Assembly: GCA_017412705.1 (NCBI GenBank)
Contig: JAFPWS010000011.1
Location: 1-64,000, forward strand
DNA: 64,000 nucleotides
Source: Prevotella sp.
GTDB taxonomy: Bacteria > Bacteroidota > Bacteroidia > Bacteroidales > Bacteroidaceae
Reading direction: 5' to 3'
In this document: positions 36,019 to 45,660 of the stretch, piece after piece
Layout of the letters: each line of letters begins with the position of its first letter
Position numbering within the stretch: the first letter of the stretch is position 1
Made by a program: the position numbers and the translations under genes
The notes under the pieces: model-generated
Seen by the model: only the letters and a program-made list of their open reading frames with translations
The model's database searches: none
Told to the model about the DNA's origin: nothing

Positions 36019-38835
36019 TTAAAGTTTATCTTTGAGGTATTTTCCCGTTAGACTATGTTCACATGCAGCAACTTCCTCTGGTGTACCGCATACAACAAGC
36101 TGTCCACCGCGGTCACCTCCATCGGGACCAAGGTCAATGACATAGTCGGCACATTTGATAATCTCCATGTTATGTTCTATGATGAGTATAGAGTGTCCTC
36201 GCTCAATGAGAGCGTTGAAAGAACGGAGCAGGCGCTCGATGTCATGGAAGTGCAAGCCTGTCGTAGGCTCATCGAAAATGAAGAGGGTAGGGTCTTGCTT
36301 CTCCTGTCCGATGAAATAAGCCAGTTTGACGCGCTGGTTCTCACCGCCGGAGAGTGTTGATGAGTTCTGCCCAAGTTTGATATAGCCAAGACCTACATCT
36401 TCTAAAGTCTTCAGACGACTGACAATAGTCTTCTGCTTATGTTCTCCAAAGAACTGGATAGCCTCAGAGATAGTCATATTTAATACGTCATCAATATTCT
36501 TTCCTTCATAGCGGACGTCCAGGATGTCGTGTTTGAAACGATGACCGTGACAGGCTTCACACTCCAGCACCAGATCTGCCATAAACTGCATCTCCACCGT
36601 AATGACACCGGCGCCCTTACACTCATCGCATCGACCTCCATCGGCATTAAACGAGAAATATTGCGACGTGAAGTTCATCTGCTTGGCCAATGGTTGCTCA
36701 GCAAAGAGGTCACGGATGGCATCGTAGGCCTTAACATATGTTGCAGGATTAGAACGGGTAGACTTACCAATGGGATTCTGATCTACAAATTCCACGTGTT
36801 TGATAGACTCGTAGTCGCCAGCCAGTCCCATATATTCACCTGGTGCATCGAATACTTCTCCCATGTGACGCTTCAGGGCAGGGTAGAGGATGCCCTTGAT
36901 GAGCGAAGACTTACCGCTTCCGGAAACACCTGTTACGACAGTCATCACGTTAAGCGGAATGTCAACATCTATGCCTTTCAGGTTGTTCATGCGAGCACCC
37001 TTGACGGTAATCTTCTGATTCCATGGCCTTCGACTGGAAGGTACTGCGATATGATCCGTATGGGTCAGGAAGCGCACCGTATGGCTTTGAGGATATTTCT
37101 TTAAAGCCTGTTTGTTGATGTCGTTGGCATTTCCTTCGAATACGATTTCTCCCCCAAGGCGCCCGGCATCAGGTCCTACGTCAATCAGATAGTCGGCAGC
37201 ACGCATAATCTCCTCATCATGCTCTACGATGATGACAGTATTGCCAAGGTCGCGTAGCTCTTTCAGCACCTTGATGAGTCGGTCCGAGTCGCGAGAATGA
37301 AGACCTATGCTGGGCTCATCCAATATATAAAGGCTTCCTACCAATGACGAACCTAATGATGTGGTAAGATTGATACGCTGACTCTCACCACCACTCAGTG
37401 AGTTTGACATGCGATTGAGTGTCAAGTAGCCCAAACCTACATCTAACAGGAATTGCAAACGTGAGTGAATCTCAGTCAGTAAACGACGACCAATCTGCTG
37501 TTCCTGTTCAGTCAGATCTAAGGTGTCAAACCATTGTATAAGTCTGATGACGGGCATCTGTACCAAATCAGAGATGCTACGCCCACCAATCTTCACATAG
37601 TCAGCTTCAGGCTTCAGGCGGGAACCATGACATTTAGGACATGTAGTCTTGCCACGATAACGTGACATCATCACACGATACTGAATCTTATATTGGTTTT
37701 CCTTCACCATTTGAAAGAAGGCATCTATTGAAACCTGCTCATGAATGTCTTTACTTCGTTCAGAAGGTAAACCGTGCCACAGCTGGTCCTTCTGTTTCTG
37801 CGTCAGGTTATAGTATGGCTCAAAAATGGGAAAGTCATCTTTCGCTGCCCTACGACAGAATTCTTCTTTCCATATTTTCATCTTCTCACCATGCCAGCAG
37901 ACTACGCAGCCATCGTAAACCGATAGTGTAGAGTTGGGAATAACCAGATGCTCGTCAATGCCAATAATCTTACCGAAGCCTTGGCATTCAGGGCAGGCAC
38001 CAACTGGTGAATTGAATGAAAAAAGCTGGTCGCTAGGTTCCTCGAAGGTCATACCATCAGCCTCAAATCGCATAGAGAAATCATAGGTGATTCCAGATGG
38101 GTATACCATGAGGCGCAATTCTCCGTCGCCTTCATAGAATGCCGTTTCGGCAGAATCTATAAGACGTGAGATTGCATCCTTGGCATCGTCAACTGCCAGA
38201 CGGTCAATAACCAGATAGAGTGTAGGTATTTGTGATGATGGTTGGGCATCTTTATGCTCCTCCAACCAATCGTTAATCCTCACAATGTTGCCATTGACAG
38301 CCATACGGGCATAGCCATTCTGAACGTACATCTGCAATTGTTTCTCTATGGTACGTCCCTCCACAGGCTTGATGGGTGACATGACTATAAACTTTGTACC
38401 TTTCTGGTATTGTTTCATACACTCAACAATATCCTCCGTGGAGTGTTTCTTGACCTCTTGACCGCTAATGGGTGAGTAGGTCCTGCCAATACGGGCAAAC
38501 AGCAGGCGCAAGTATTCGTATATCTCCGTTGTTGTGCCTACCGTGCTTCGTGGATTGCGTGAAATAATCTTCTGCTCAATGGCTATTGCGGGTGGAATAC
38601 CTTTGATAAAGTCACATTCAGGCTTGTTCATACGACCCAGAAATTGACGGGCATAGCTGGATAGGCTCTCTACATAGCGGCGCTGTCCTTCGGCATATAG
38701 CGTATCAAAAGCCAATGATGACTTGCCACTGCCGGATACGCCAGCCACTACTACCAGTTGGTTACGTGGTATCTTGACGTTGACATTCTTCAGATTATTG
38801 GCCCTTGCCCCTTTTATTTCGATGTATTCACTCAT
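36019..38835 (-). CDS. uvrA: Excinuclease ABC subunit A
   Basis: Damage-recognition ATPase of nucleotide excision repair (938 residues). Two ABC ATPase modules are visible, with Walker A motifs GVSGSGKSSLAFDT near the N-terminus and GVSGSGKSSLIKG in the second half, and ABC signatures LSGGESQRI and LSGGENQRV. Zinc-finger cysteines occur in CPECQGFG, CPKCHGSR, and CDECKGAG...CEACHGHR. The family start EIKGARANNLKNV is present. It is transcribed from the promoter at 38865-38896, away from uxaB by a terminator. Confidence 0.97.
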   Translation of the reverse strand: MSEYIEIKGARANNLKNVNVKIPRNQLVVVAGVSGSGKSSLAFDTLYAEGQRRYVESLSSYARQFLGRMNKPECDFIKGIPPAIAIEQKIISRNPRSTVGTTTEIYEYLRLLFARIGRTYSPISGQEVKKHSTEDIVECMKQYQKGTKFIVMSPIKPVEGRTIEKQLQMYVQNGYARMAVNGNIVRINDWLEEHKDAQPSSQIPTLYLVIDRLAVDDAKDAISRLIDSAETAFYEGDGELRLMVYPSGITYDFSMRFEADGMTFEEPSDQLFSFNSPVGACPECQGFGKIIGIDEHLVIPNSTLSVYDGCVVCWHGEKMKIWKEEFCRRAAKDDFPIFEPYYNLTQKQKDQLWHGLPSERSKDIHEQVSIDAFFQMVKENQYKIQYRVMMSRYRGKTTCPKCHGSRLKPEADYVKIGGRSISDLVQMPVIRLIQWFDTLDLTEQEQQIGRRLLTEIHSRLQFLLDVGLGYLTLNRMSNSLSGGESQRINLTTSLGSSLVGSLYILDEPSIGLHSRDSDRLIKVLKELRDLGNTVIIVEHDEEIMRAADYLIDVGPDAGRLGGEIVFEGNANDINKQALKKYPQSHTVRFLTHTDHIAVPSSRRPWNQKITVKGARMNNLKGIDVDIPLNVMTVVTGVSGSGKSSLIKGILYPALKRHMGEVFDAPGEYMGLAGDYESIKHVEFVDQNPIGKSTRSNPATYVKAYDAIRDLFAEQPLAKQMNFTSQYFSFNADGGRCDECKGAGVITVEMQFMADLVLECEACHGHRFKHDILDVRYEGKNIDDVLNMTISEAIQFFGEHKQKTIVSRLKTLEDVGLGYIKLGQNSSTLSGGENQRVKLAYFIGQEKQDPTLFIFDEPTTGLHFHDIERLLRSFNALIERGHSILIIEHNMEIIKCADYVIDLGPDGGDRGGQLVVCGTPEEVAACEHSLTGKYLKDKL

Positions 38836-38864
38836 TCGCGTACCTTATTATATTATAGAGAGGG

Positions 38865-38896
38865 CAAAGTTACATAAAAAAAGTGAGCCAACCAAA
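38865..38896 (-). promoter_or_regulatory. Promoter of uvrA, -33 box inside a terminator loop
   Basis: Minus strand TTTG (38893-38896), 20-bp spacer, TAACTTTG (38865-38872). The -33 box coincides with the loop of the terminator at 38877-38917. No LexA-like operator was recognised. Confidence 0.75.
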
Positions 38897-38917
38897 CGGT
38901 CAGCCCACTTTTCTTTT
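38877..38917 (-). terminator. Terminator after uxaB
   Basis: On the minus strand AAAAGTGGGCTGACC pairs imperfectly with GGTTGGCTCACTTTT around the loop GTTT, followed by T-rich sequence. It overlaps the uvrA promoter. Confidence 0.7.
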
Positions 38918-38929
38918 TATACCTAATGA

Positions 38930-40369
38930 TTAGAGGATAGTCTTAACAGCTTCCAACATGCCCTTCTCCTGAATTAGGTCGAGGAACTGCTTAACCATCT
39001 GGTTCAAGCCCTTCACCTTATTTAGGTCCTCCTGCCAGATGAACTCAGCACCCAGCACACCGTCGGTAACCTTTTGAGTATCGCCAGTTGCCCAGAGATC
39101 CTTCAGCAAATCCATAATCTTCTGGTCGTCGTTGGGAACAATCTCAGCACCGTCTGCACGCTTGCCACCCTTATAATAGGTAATGATTGCAGCCAAACCG
39201 AATACCAATCCCTTAGGCAGCTCGCCCTTACGCTCCAGATAGGTCTTCACGCCGGGCAGGTCACGAGCCTGGAACTTGGGGAATGAGTTCAGCATGATGC
39301 TAGTTACCTGATGGTCTACGAATGGATTGTCGAAGCGCTCCAATACGTCGGCAGCAAACTTCTGCAGTTCGTCCATTGGCAGGTCAAGTGTCTGCATCAG
39401 CTCGTCGAACTGAACCTTATGGATGTACTTAGAGATAACCTCATGGTTACAAGCATCACGAACGATGTTAACACCACTCAAATATGCAACAGGGCTTAGT
39501 ACAGTATGCGGGCCATTCAGCAGAGTAACCTTACGCTTGTGGTAGGGCTCTTCTGAAGGAACAAACAGCACGTGCAGGCCAGCTTTGTCTGCGGGGAACT
39601 CCTTGGCAACTTCTTTTGGGGCCTCGATAACCCACAGGTGGAAGTTCTCTGCCTGAACGACGAGGTTGTCGCGATAGCCAATCTTCTCCTGAATCTGAGC
39701 TATCTCCTTGCGGGGGAAGCCAGGAACGATACGGTCTACCAATGTTGCGTAAACACCGCAGCTCTCGTCGAACCACTTCTTGAAACCAGCAGGCAGCTGC
39801 CACAGTTCAATATACTTGTTGATACAATCCTTCAGTACGTGACCATTCAGGAAGATAAGCTCACAGGGGAAGATAATCAATCCCTTCGTAGGATCACCAT
39901 TGAAGGTCTGATAGCGGCGATAAAGCAGCTGTACCAACTTACCAGGATAAGAACTAGCGGGCTTGTCCTCCAGCTTGCAGGCGGGATCGAAAGCAATACC
40001 AGCCTCAGTAGTGTTAGAGATTACGAAACGAATCTCGGGCTGGTCAGCCAGTGCCATGAACGCATCATTCTGAGAGTAGGGGTTCAGTGCGCGGCTGATG
40101 ACATCAATACGCTCTAATGTGTTTACGGGCTTACCGTTTTCACGACCTTGCAGGTTAACGTGGTACAGACAATCCTGACCGTTCAGCCATTCTGCCATAC
40201 CCTTGTCGATAGGCTGTACGACAACAACACTACCGTTGAAGTTGGTCTTCTGGTCCATGTTCCAGATAATCCAATCAACGAATGCACGGAGGAAATTACC
40301 CTCACCGAACTGAATCACCTTTTCAGGCATTACGCTCTTAGGAGCGAAATTTTTGTTTAACGGTTTCAT
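38930..40369 (-). CDS. uxaB: Tagaturonate reductase (UxaB-type polyol dehydrogenase)
   Basis: A 479-residue member of the mannitol dehydrogenase superfamily, which reduces tagaturonate to altronate in galacturonate breakdown or acts on a related sugar acid. The N-terminal NAD-binding segment is VIQFGEGNFLRAFVDWIIWN. The catalytic region follows, with LLNGPHTVLSPVAYLSG and the long-chain dehydrogenase Lys/Asn/His set. The family includes fructuronate reductase and altronate oxidoreductase, so the substrate is likely rather than certain. No other pectin-degradation genes are adjacent; it stands alone with its own promoter and terminator. Confidence 0.85.
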   Translation of the reverse strand: MKPLNKNFAPKSVMPEKVIQFGEGNFLRAFVDWIIWNMDQKTNFNGSVVVVQPIDKGMAEWLNGQDCLYHVNLQGRENGKPVNTLERIDVISRALNPYSQNDAFMALADQPEIRFVISNTTEAGIAFDPACKLEDKPASSYPGKLVQLLYRRYQTFNGDPTKGLIIFPCELIFLNGHVLKDCINKYIELWQLPAGFKKWFDESCGVYATLVDRIVPGFPRKEIAQIQEKIGYRDNLVVQAENFHLWVIEAPKEVAKEFPADKAGLHVLFVPSEEPYHKRKVTLLNGPHTVLSPVAYLSGVNIVRDACNHEVISKYIHKVQFDELMQTLDLPMDELQKFAADVLERFDNPFVDHQVTSIMLNSFPKFQARDLPGVKTYLERKGELPKGLVFGLAAIITYYKGGKRADGAEIVPNDDQKIMDLLKDLWATGDTQKVTDGVLGAEFIWQEDLNKVKGLNQMVKQFLDLIQEKGMLEAVKTIL

Positions 40370-40411
40370 AATACTGTTATATTTTATAAATAGTTTGTTT
40401 TATAGTGTCTG

Positions 40412-40419
40412 CAAAGTTA
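40412..40419 (-). promoter_or_regulatory. Promoter -7 box of uxaB
   Basis: Minus strand TAACTTTG followed by C, 43 bp upstream of the start codon. The -33 match is poor. Confidence 0.5.
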
Positions 40420-40484
40420 CTGAATATTTTCGGAATACGTATCAATTTCACGTTATTTAAGACGTTAACGTTTGCGAAATTCTT

Positions 40485-41825
40485 CTATTGCTGCATCAGA
40501 TAAACCTTAAAGTCAGCGAACTCCTTGGTCATCTCCACACTCTGCTTCTCACCTTTCATAAAAGCCTTCAGACGAGCAGGTATCTCAATATCGATGCCCA
40601 AGATGTCATCAACCTTCTCTTTGAATTTTGCTGGGTGAGCGGTTTCACAGAAGACGCCAACCTCACCAGACTTCAATTCGTCCTTTAGGGCCTGATAACC
40701 GCAAGCACCGTGAGGATCAAGTACATAGCCCGTTTTATTATAGCACTGGCGCATGGTTTCAGCAATCTGCTCGTCGCTATAGGTGGCTCCGCTGATAAGA
40801 TTGGTGATGCGGTAATGGGTGGCTTCAGGTGTGAACTGGTTGTTCTGACTGTACAGATTGATGATACGGGCAAAGTTCGATGGAGCACCGACATCCATCG
40901 CATTGGCCAACGTCTGTATGCTTGACTTTGGCTTGTAGCGTCCAGTTTGTAGGTACTGGTAGAATACATCGTTGGCATTGTTGGCAGCAATAAAGCGCTT
41001 GATGGGCAGTCCCATCTCGTGACCGAAGAGCGCGGAGCAGATGTTACCGAAGTTGCCGCTGGGCACGCACATCACCAGCTCGTCTGCCTTGCCGAGTGCT
41101 TTCATCCTGGCATAAGCATTGAAATAGTAGAATGCCTGTGGCAGGAAACGAGCAACATTGATAGAGTTGGCAGATGTAAGTTTCATGTGCTTGTTCAGCT
41201 CTTTGTCCATGAATGCTGATTTTACCAATGCCTGACAATCGTCGAACACGCCGTCTACTTCAATAGCTGTGATATTCTTGCCCAACGTCGTGAATTGGCA
41301 TTCCTGAATGGGGCTTACCTTTCCTTTTGGATATAGCACATAGACATGGATGCCCTCTACGCCAAGGAAACCGTTGGCTACCGCTGAGCCAGTATCGCCA
41401 CTTGTGGCTACCAGAACGTTAACAGTACCGTTAGCGCGAGCTTTGCTGCAACCACTTTTGATGAAGTACTGCAGCAGTCTTGCCATAAAACGTGCACCGA
41501 CATCCTTAAAGGCCAGCGTCGGACCATGAAAAAGTTCCAGCGCATAAATATTCTCCTCGACCTTCACCACAGGGCAGTCAAAGCTCAGCGTATCGTAAAC
41601 AATATCTTGCAGAGCATCGCCATCCACATCATCGCCAAAGAAGTTACTGGCAACGTTGTAGGCTATGTCCTGGAACTTCATCGCCTGGATATCGTCAAAG
41701 AACTGCTTGGGTAGCTTATAGATTTCTTCAGGCATATACAGGCCTCTATCTTCGGCCAGTCCTTTTACAACCGCCTTCTCCAGGTCGGCAATGGGCGCCT
41801 GCCCATTCGTGCTGTAATATTTCAT
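40485..41825 (-). CDS. thrC: Threonine synthase
   Basis: PLP enzyme (446 residues) that converts O-phosphohomoserine to threonine. The lysine that binds PLP is in the motif HGPTLAFKDVGARFMARLL. The phosphate-binding region is VATSGDTGSAVANGF, and the N-terminus MKYYSTNGQAPIADLEKAV is typical. It is the third gene of a thrA-kinase-thrC operon, with only 1 bp between it and the ApgM-type gene. The predicted substrate is supplied by that neighbour. Confidence 0.97.
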   Translation of the reverse strand: MKYYSTNGQAPIADLEKAVVKGLAEDRGLYMPEEIYKLPKQFFDDIQAMKFQDIAYNVASNFFGDDVDGDALQDIVYDTLSFDCPVVKVEENIYALELFHGPTLAFKDVGARFMARLLQYFIKSGCSKARANGTVNVLVATSGDTGSAVANGFLGVEGIHVYVLYPKGKVSPIQECQFTTLGKNITAIEVDGVFDDCQALVKSAFMDKELNKHMKLTSANSINVARFLPQAFYYFNAYARMKALGKADELVMCVPSGNFGNICSALFGHEMGLPIKRFIAANNANDVFYQYLQTGRYKPKSSIQTLANAMDVGAPSNFARIINLYSQNNQFTPEATHYRITNLISGATYSDEQIAETMRQCYNKTGYVLDPHGACGYQALKDELKSGEVGVFCETAHPAKFKEKVDDILGIDIEIPARLKAFMKGEKQSVEMTKEFADFKVYLMQQ

Positions 41826-41826
41826 A

Positions 41827-43065
41827 CTATTCTATTTTCATGAGTTCGTTCATAAATTCATTCAGTCGCAACAAACCGTACCCACCGCTGACACATGACT
41901 CCTCGTCATATTGCTGGACATCATCGGGAGTAATGCCTCGATACCAGATAATAAAAGGTACGGGCTCGTTCACATGAATGCGCAGTTCAACGGGGGTGGG
42001 ATGGTCTGGCAGGACGGCCATGCAGACGGGTTCGTCCATCTGCTGGATAGCTTCAAGAATTGGCTTAATGAGTCGCTTGTCTAAATAGTCAATGGCTTTC
42101 AGCTTCAGGTCAATGTCGCCATCATGTCCTGCCTCGTCGGTTGCCTCAACATGGACAAATACGAAATCGTCCTGCCTAAGAGCGTCAATGGCAGCCTGTG
42201 CCTTGCCTTCATAGTTGGTATTGGCTAAGCCCGTAGCGCCGGGAACCTTGATGATGCGCAGTCCTGCATAGCGACCAATACCTTGTATCAGGTCAACGGC
42301 AGAGATAACAGCACCGCTCTTTATCTGAGGATACTGTTGCATCAGCGTCTGCATAGAGGGACGATAGCCACCGCTCCAGGGCCAGATACTGTTTGCCTGA
42401 CGCTCACCTTTGGCGGCTTTCTCGACATTGTAAGGATGCTGAGCTAACAGATCCTGCGACTTCAGTATCAGCTCATTGATAAGGTCAGCCGTTTCCTGTG
42501 CCGTCATACGGCCATCCTCTACTGGGGCATTCTCCTCTGCTTTGACCAGTAGTGGACGCCACTCCTCATTCGGATGATCGTGGGGTGGGTTGCAAACGAT
42601 ATGCTTCGATCCACCCTTAATGACCAGCAGATGACGGTACTGGATGCCTGTGATAAACTTCACACGTTCATTGGCCAAATGCTTGTTCAGATATTGTATG
42701 AGCACGTCAGCATCAGCAGTTTCCAGATTTCCACCGTTGTGGGTGATAATCTTACCGTCAGCCAGCGTAATAATGTTACAACGAATGGCCATATCGTCGT
42801 CAGCCATGTCGTAACCGATTGACGCAGCTTCCAGGGGACCACGGCCCTCGTATACCTTATTCAAGTCATAGCCCAGGATAGACGTATTGGCCACCTCTGA
42901 GCCGGGAGGAAAACCTTCAGGAACAGTAATCAGCCGGCCCGTTCGTCCTTCACGAGCCAACTGATTCATGTATTCTGGGCGGGCATACTGCAGCAAGGTT
43001 TTGTTACCAAGGCTTGCAACCTGGTGATCAGCCATGCCGTCGCCCAATATAATAATGTGTTTCAT
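41827..43065 (-). CDS. ApgM-family protein, probable homoserine kinase
   Basis: A 412-residue alkaline-phosphatase-superfamily protein of the cofactor-independent phosphoglycerate mutase (ApgM) type. Metal-binding and nucleophile regions are visible in IIILGDGMADHQVASLGNK and in HVEATDEAGHDGDIDLKLKA, PDHPTPV. The pathway is otherwise missing a GHMP-type ThrB, and the gene lies between thrA and thrC. A subfamily of ApgM proteins has been proposed as homoserine kinase (TIGR02535), and position supports that role over glycolysis. Its ATG overlaps the thrA stop codon by one base. Confidence 0.85.
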   Translation of the reverse strand: MKHIIILGDGMADHQVASLGNKTLLQYARPEYMNQLAREGRTGRLITVPEGFPPGSEVANTSILGYDLNKVYEGRGPLEAASIGYDMADDDMAIRCNIITLADGKIITHNGGNLETADADVLIQYLNKHLANERVKFITGIQYRHLLVIKGGSKHIVCNPPHDHPNEEWRPLLVKAEENAPVEDGRMTAQETADLINELILKSQDLLAQHPYNVEKAAKGERQANSIWPWSGGYRPSMQTLMQQYPQIKSGAVISAVDLIQGIGRYAGLRIIKVPGATGLANTNYEGKAQAAIDALRQDDFVFVHVEATDEAGHDGDIDLKLKAIDYLDKRLIKPILEAIQQMDEPVCMAVLPDHPTPVELRIHVNEPVPFIIWYRGITPDDVQQYDEESCVSGGYGLLRLNEFMNELMKIE

Positions 43066-45545
43066 TAGATGTTCGCTATTGACATAATGTTAGCAAACAC
43101 ACCAGCAGCAGTCACGGCGGCGCCAGCACCATATCCCTGAATCAACATAGGATATTCCTTATAACGCTCGGTGGTAAGCAGTACGATATTGTTCGAACCC
43201 TCCAACGGATAGAAAGGATGGTCTGAAGGCACTTCCTTTAGAGCCACACTGGTCTTGAAGGAAGACTGATCAGCATCATCAACTTCCATCGTGGCCACGA
43301 AACGCCAACGCTTGCCTTCTGCCTCCAGCACCTTGCGACGAGCCTCGAAGTCTGCATCCAGGTCGGGCAGACGCTTCCAAAAGTCTTCAAGGCTTCCCTC
43401 GAAGTAGTCGTTAGGCACAAAGAGGTGCTTCTCCACATCTTCCTGCTCAACCTTGTAACCAGCCTCACGGGTCAGGATAACCAGCTTGCGGATAACGTCA
43501 GTTCCAGAGAGGTCGATACGCGGGTCGGGCTCGCTGTAACGTTGTTCCTTTGCACGTCGTACCGTCTCAGAGAAGGGCACATCAGCGGCAATCTCGTTGA
43601 AGATGAAGTTGAGCGTCCCTGAGAGGATAGCCTCAATCTTGAGTATCTTATCTCCTGAGTTGCAAAGGTCGTTGATGGTACCGATAATAGGCAGTCCTGC
43701 ACCTACGTTGGTCTCATAACGGAACCATACGCCACGGTCACGAGCCGTCTGCTTCAGTTTCAAGTAGCTGTCGTAATCGCTTGATGCAGCAATCTTGTTG
43801 GCAGCAACCACTGATATGTTATGCTCCAGGAATGTCTGGTAGAGTGAGGCAATTTGTTTGCTGGCTGTACAGTCGACGAATACCGAGTTGAAGATATTCA
43901 TCTTCACAATCTCGTCACGCATGTGGTCCGTATTGGCAGCAAAGCCTGCACGCAGAATCTTCTCGTAATTGTCCAGGTCGATACCATCGCGGTCCAACAC
44001 AAAGTTGTCAACGTCAGAGATTCCTACCACGTTCAGTTTCAGGCGTCTCGACTGCATGAGGAACTGCTGCTGGGTGCGAATCTGCTCCAGCAGCATGCCG
44101 CCAACAGTACCGATACCGCAGATGAAGATGTTCAGAACCTTGTATTCTGACAGGAAGAACGAGTCGTGCAACACGTTCAGTGACTTGCGCAGGAACTTGC
44201 CGTCAACAACGAACGAGATGTTGGTCTCTGAGGCGCCCTGAGCGCAGGCAATTACTGAGATGCCCGAACGGCCTAATGTGCCAAACAGCTTACCGGCAAT
44301 ACCCGGTGTCTGCTTCATGTTCTCACCTACGATGGCAATGGTGGCCAGGCCACTCTCCACCTGCATGGGGAACATGGCACCCGTCTCTATCTCCTTGGCA
44401 AACTCAACATTCAGCACTTCTGCTGCAGCCTCGGCATCCTCGTCACGAACACCAATAGAGGTGGAGTTCTCGGATGATGCCTGCGACACCATGAATACGG
44501 AAATGCCCTTGTTGGCCAATGTGGTGAAGATACGACGGTTGACGCCAATGACACCTACCATCGAAAGACCTGTAACAGTAATCAGCGTGGTGCCCTTGAT
44601 GCTTGAGATGCCCTTGATGGGCTTCTGGTCGTTCTCAATATGGTCTTTGATGAGGGTTCCCGGATGTTCTGGGTTGAAGGTGTTCTTCACCTTGATGGGG
44701 ATATTCTTCACACAGACGGGGTATATCGTCGGAGGATAGATGACCTTGGCACCGAAGTTGCACAGCTCCATAGCCTCTACATAAGAGAGCTCGTTGATGG
44801 TGTAGGCCGTCTTGATAACCTTCGGGTCGGCTGTCATGAATCCGTCCACATCGGTCCAAATCTCCAGCACCTCTGCATCCAGTGCGGCTGCAATGACTGC
44901 TGCTGTATAGTCGCTTCCGCCACGTCCCAGGTTGGTGGTCTCGTGGCTGTCGCGGTCACGGGCTATGAAGCCGGGAACAACGGCAACGGTGCGGTTGGCA
45001 GTGGCATTACCGCAGCAGACAGGAGTGAATGCTTCCTTCACCAGTTTTGTAGTAAGCTCGGCGTCCAGGGTATGCTGGCCGTTCTTCTTCTCGGTGCGGA
45101 TGAAGTCACGGCTGTTCATGCGCAAACCGTTCTTGACCAGAGCTGCCACTATGTTCGACGACAGGCGCTCGCCATAGCTGACGATGGCATCCTGTGTCTT
45201 GCCGCTCAGGTCATGAATCAGGTAGACGCCATAATAGATGCTCTTCAACTGGTCGAACAGCGAGTCTACTCTTTTGAACAAGTCTTCACGTTTCTTCGGG
45301 TCGGTGATAATCGTGTCTATCATCTGGTGGTGGCGTTCCACAATGTTGTCGAACTCATCCCGATAGCGTTTATCACCCTTGAGAGCCATCTCAGACGTGG
45401 CAATCAGTTTGTCGGTGATGCCGTCCAGTGCGCTAACTACTACTACGACAGGTTGCGTCCGAGCCTCTGTCTCCACGATTTTCTTCAAGCTAAGAATGCT
45501 TTTTGCGGAACCTACGGACGTTCCGCCGAATTTCATTACTTTCAT
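43065..45545 (-). CDS. thrA: Bifunctional aspartokinase / homoserine dehydrogenase
   Basis: Catalyses the first and third steps of the threonine branch. The aspartokinase domain starts MKVMKFGGTSVGSAKS. Two ACT regulatory segments follow (VTGLSMVGVIGVNRRIFT and IAIVGENMKQTPGIAGKLF), then the homoserine dehydrogenase domain with the nucleotide-binding IFICGIGTVGGMLLEQI. Start 45545 gives 826 residues; an ATG four codons upstream (45557) is less likely. The ACT domains predict threonine feedback inhibition. No leader peptide with Thr/Ile runs was seen, so attenuation is not supported. Confidence 0.96.
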   Translation of the reverse strand: MKVMKFGGTSVGSAKSILSLKKIVETEARTQPVVVVVSALDGITDKLIATSEMALKGDKRYRDEFDNIVERHHQMIDTIITDPKKREDLFKRVDSLFDQLKSIYYGVYLIHDLSGKTQDAIVSYGERLSSNIVAALVKNGLRMNSRDFIRTEKKNGQHTLDAELTTKLVKEAFTPVCCGNATANRTVAVVPGFIARDRDSHETTNLGRGGSDYTAAVIAAALDAEVLEIWTDVDGFMTADPKVIKTAYTINELSYVEAMELCNFGAKVIYPPTIYPVCVKNIPIKVKNTFNPEHPGTLIKDHIENDQKPIKGISSIKGTTLITVTGLSMVGVIGVNRRIFTTLANKGISVFMVSQASSENSTSIGVRDEDAEAAAEVLNVEFAKEIETGAMFPMQVESGLATIAIVGENMKQTPGIAGKLFGTLGRSGISVIACAQGASETNISFVVDGKFLRKSLNVLHDSFFLSEYKVLNIFICGIGTVGGMLLEQIRTQQQFLMQSRRLKLNVVGISDVDNFVLDRDGIDLDNYEKILRAGFAANTDHMRDEIVKMNIFNSVFVDCTASKQIASLYQTFLEHNISVVAANKIAASSDYDSYLKLKQTARDRGVWFRYETNVGAGLPIIGTINDLCNSGDKILKIEAILSGTLNFIFNEIAADVPFSETVRRAKEQRYSEPDPRIDLSGTDVIRKLVILTREAGYKVEQEDVEKHLFVPNDYFEGSLEDFWKRLPDLDADFEARRKVLEAEGKRWRFVATMEVDDADQSSFKTSVALKEVPSDHPFYPLEGSNNIVLLTTERYKEYPMLIQGYGAGAAVTAAGVFANIMSIANI

Positions 45546-45609
45546 ATTTCTATGCAATTTATCTTTCCGAAGGTACCCTTCAACAACGGGGCTTCATCCT
45601 ACGGCGCTG

Positions 45610-45641
45610 CAAAGATACTATAAAAAAATGGACTAACCAAA
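45610..45641 (-). promoter_or_regulatory. Promoter of the thr operon, -33 box inside a terminator
   Basis: Minus strand TTTG (45638-45641), 20-bp spacer, TATCTTTG (45610-45617). The -33 box lies in the loop of the terminator at 45622-45660. Confidence 0.75.
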
Positions 45642-45660
45642 TAGTCAGTCCACTTTTTTT
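45622..45660 (-). terminator. Terminator after the acyl-CoA ligase pair
   Basis: AAGTGGACT...AGTCCATTTTTTT on the minus strand: a 6-bp GC-containing stem extended by A/T tracts, immediately after the stop codon of the ligase gene. Confidence 0.75.

Noticed and set aside
45558..45609. Attenuator leader peptide before thrA
   Set aside because: The leader is too short and no Thr/Ile-rich frame with a terminator follows the promoter.
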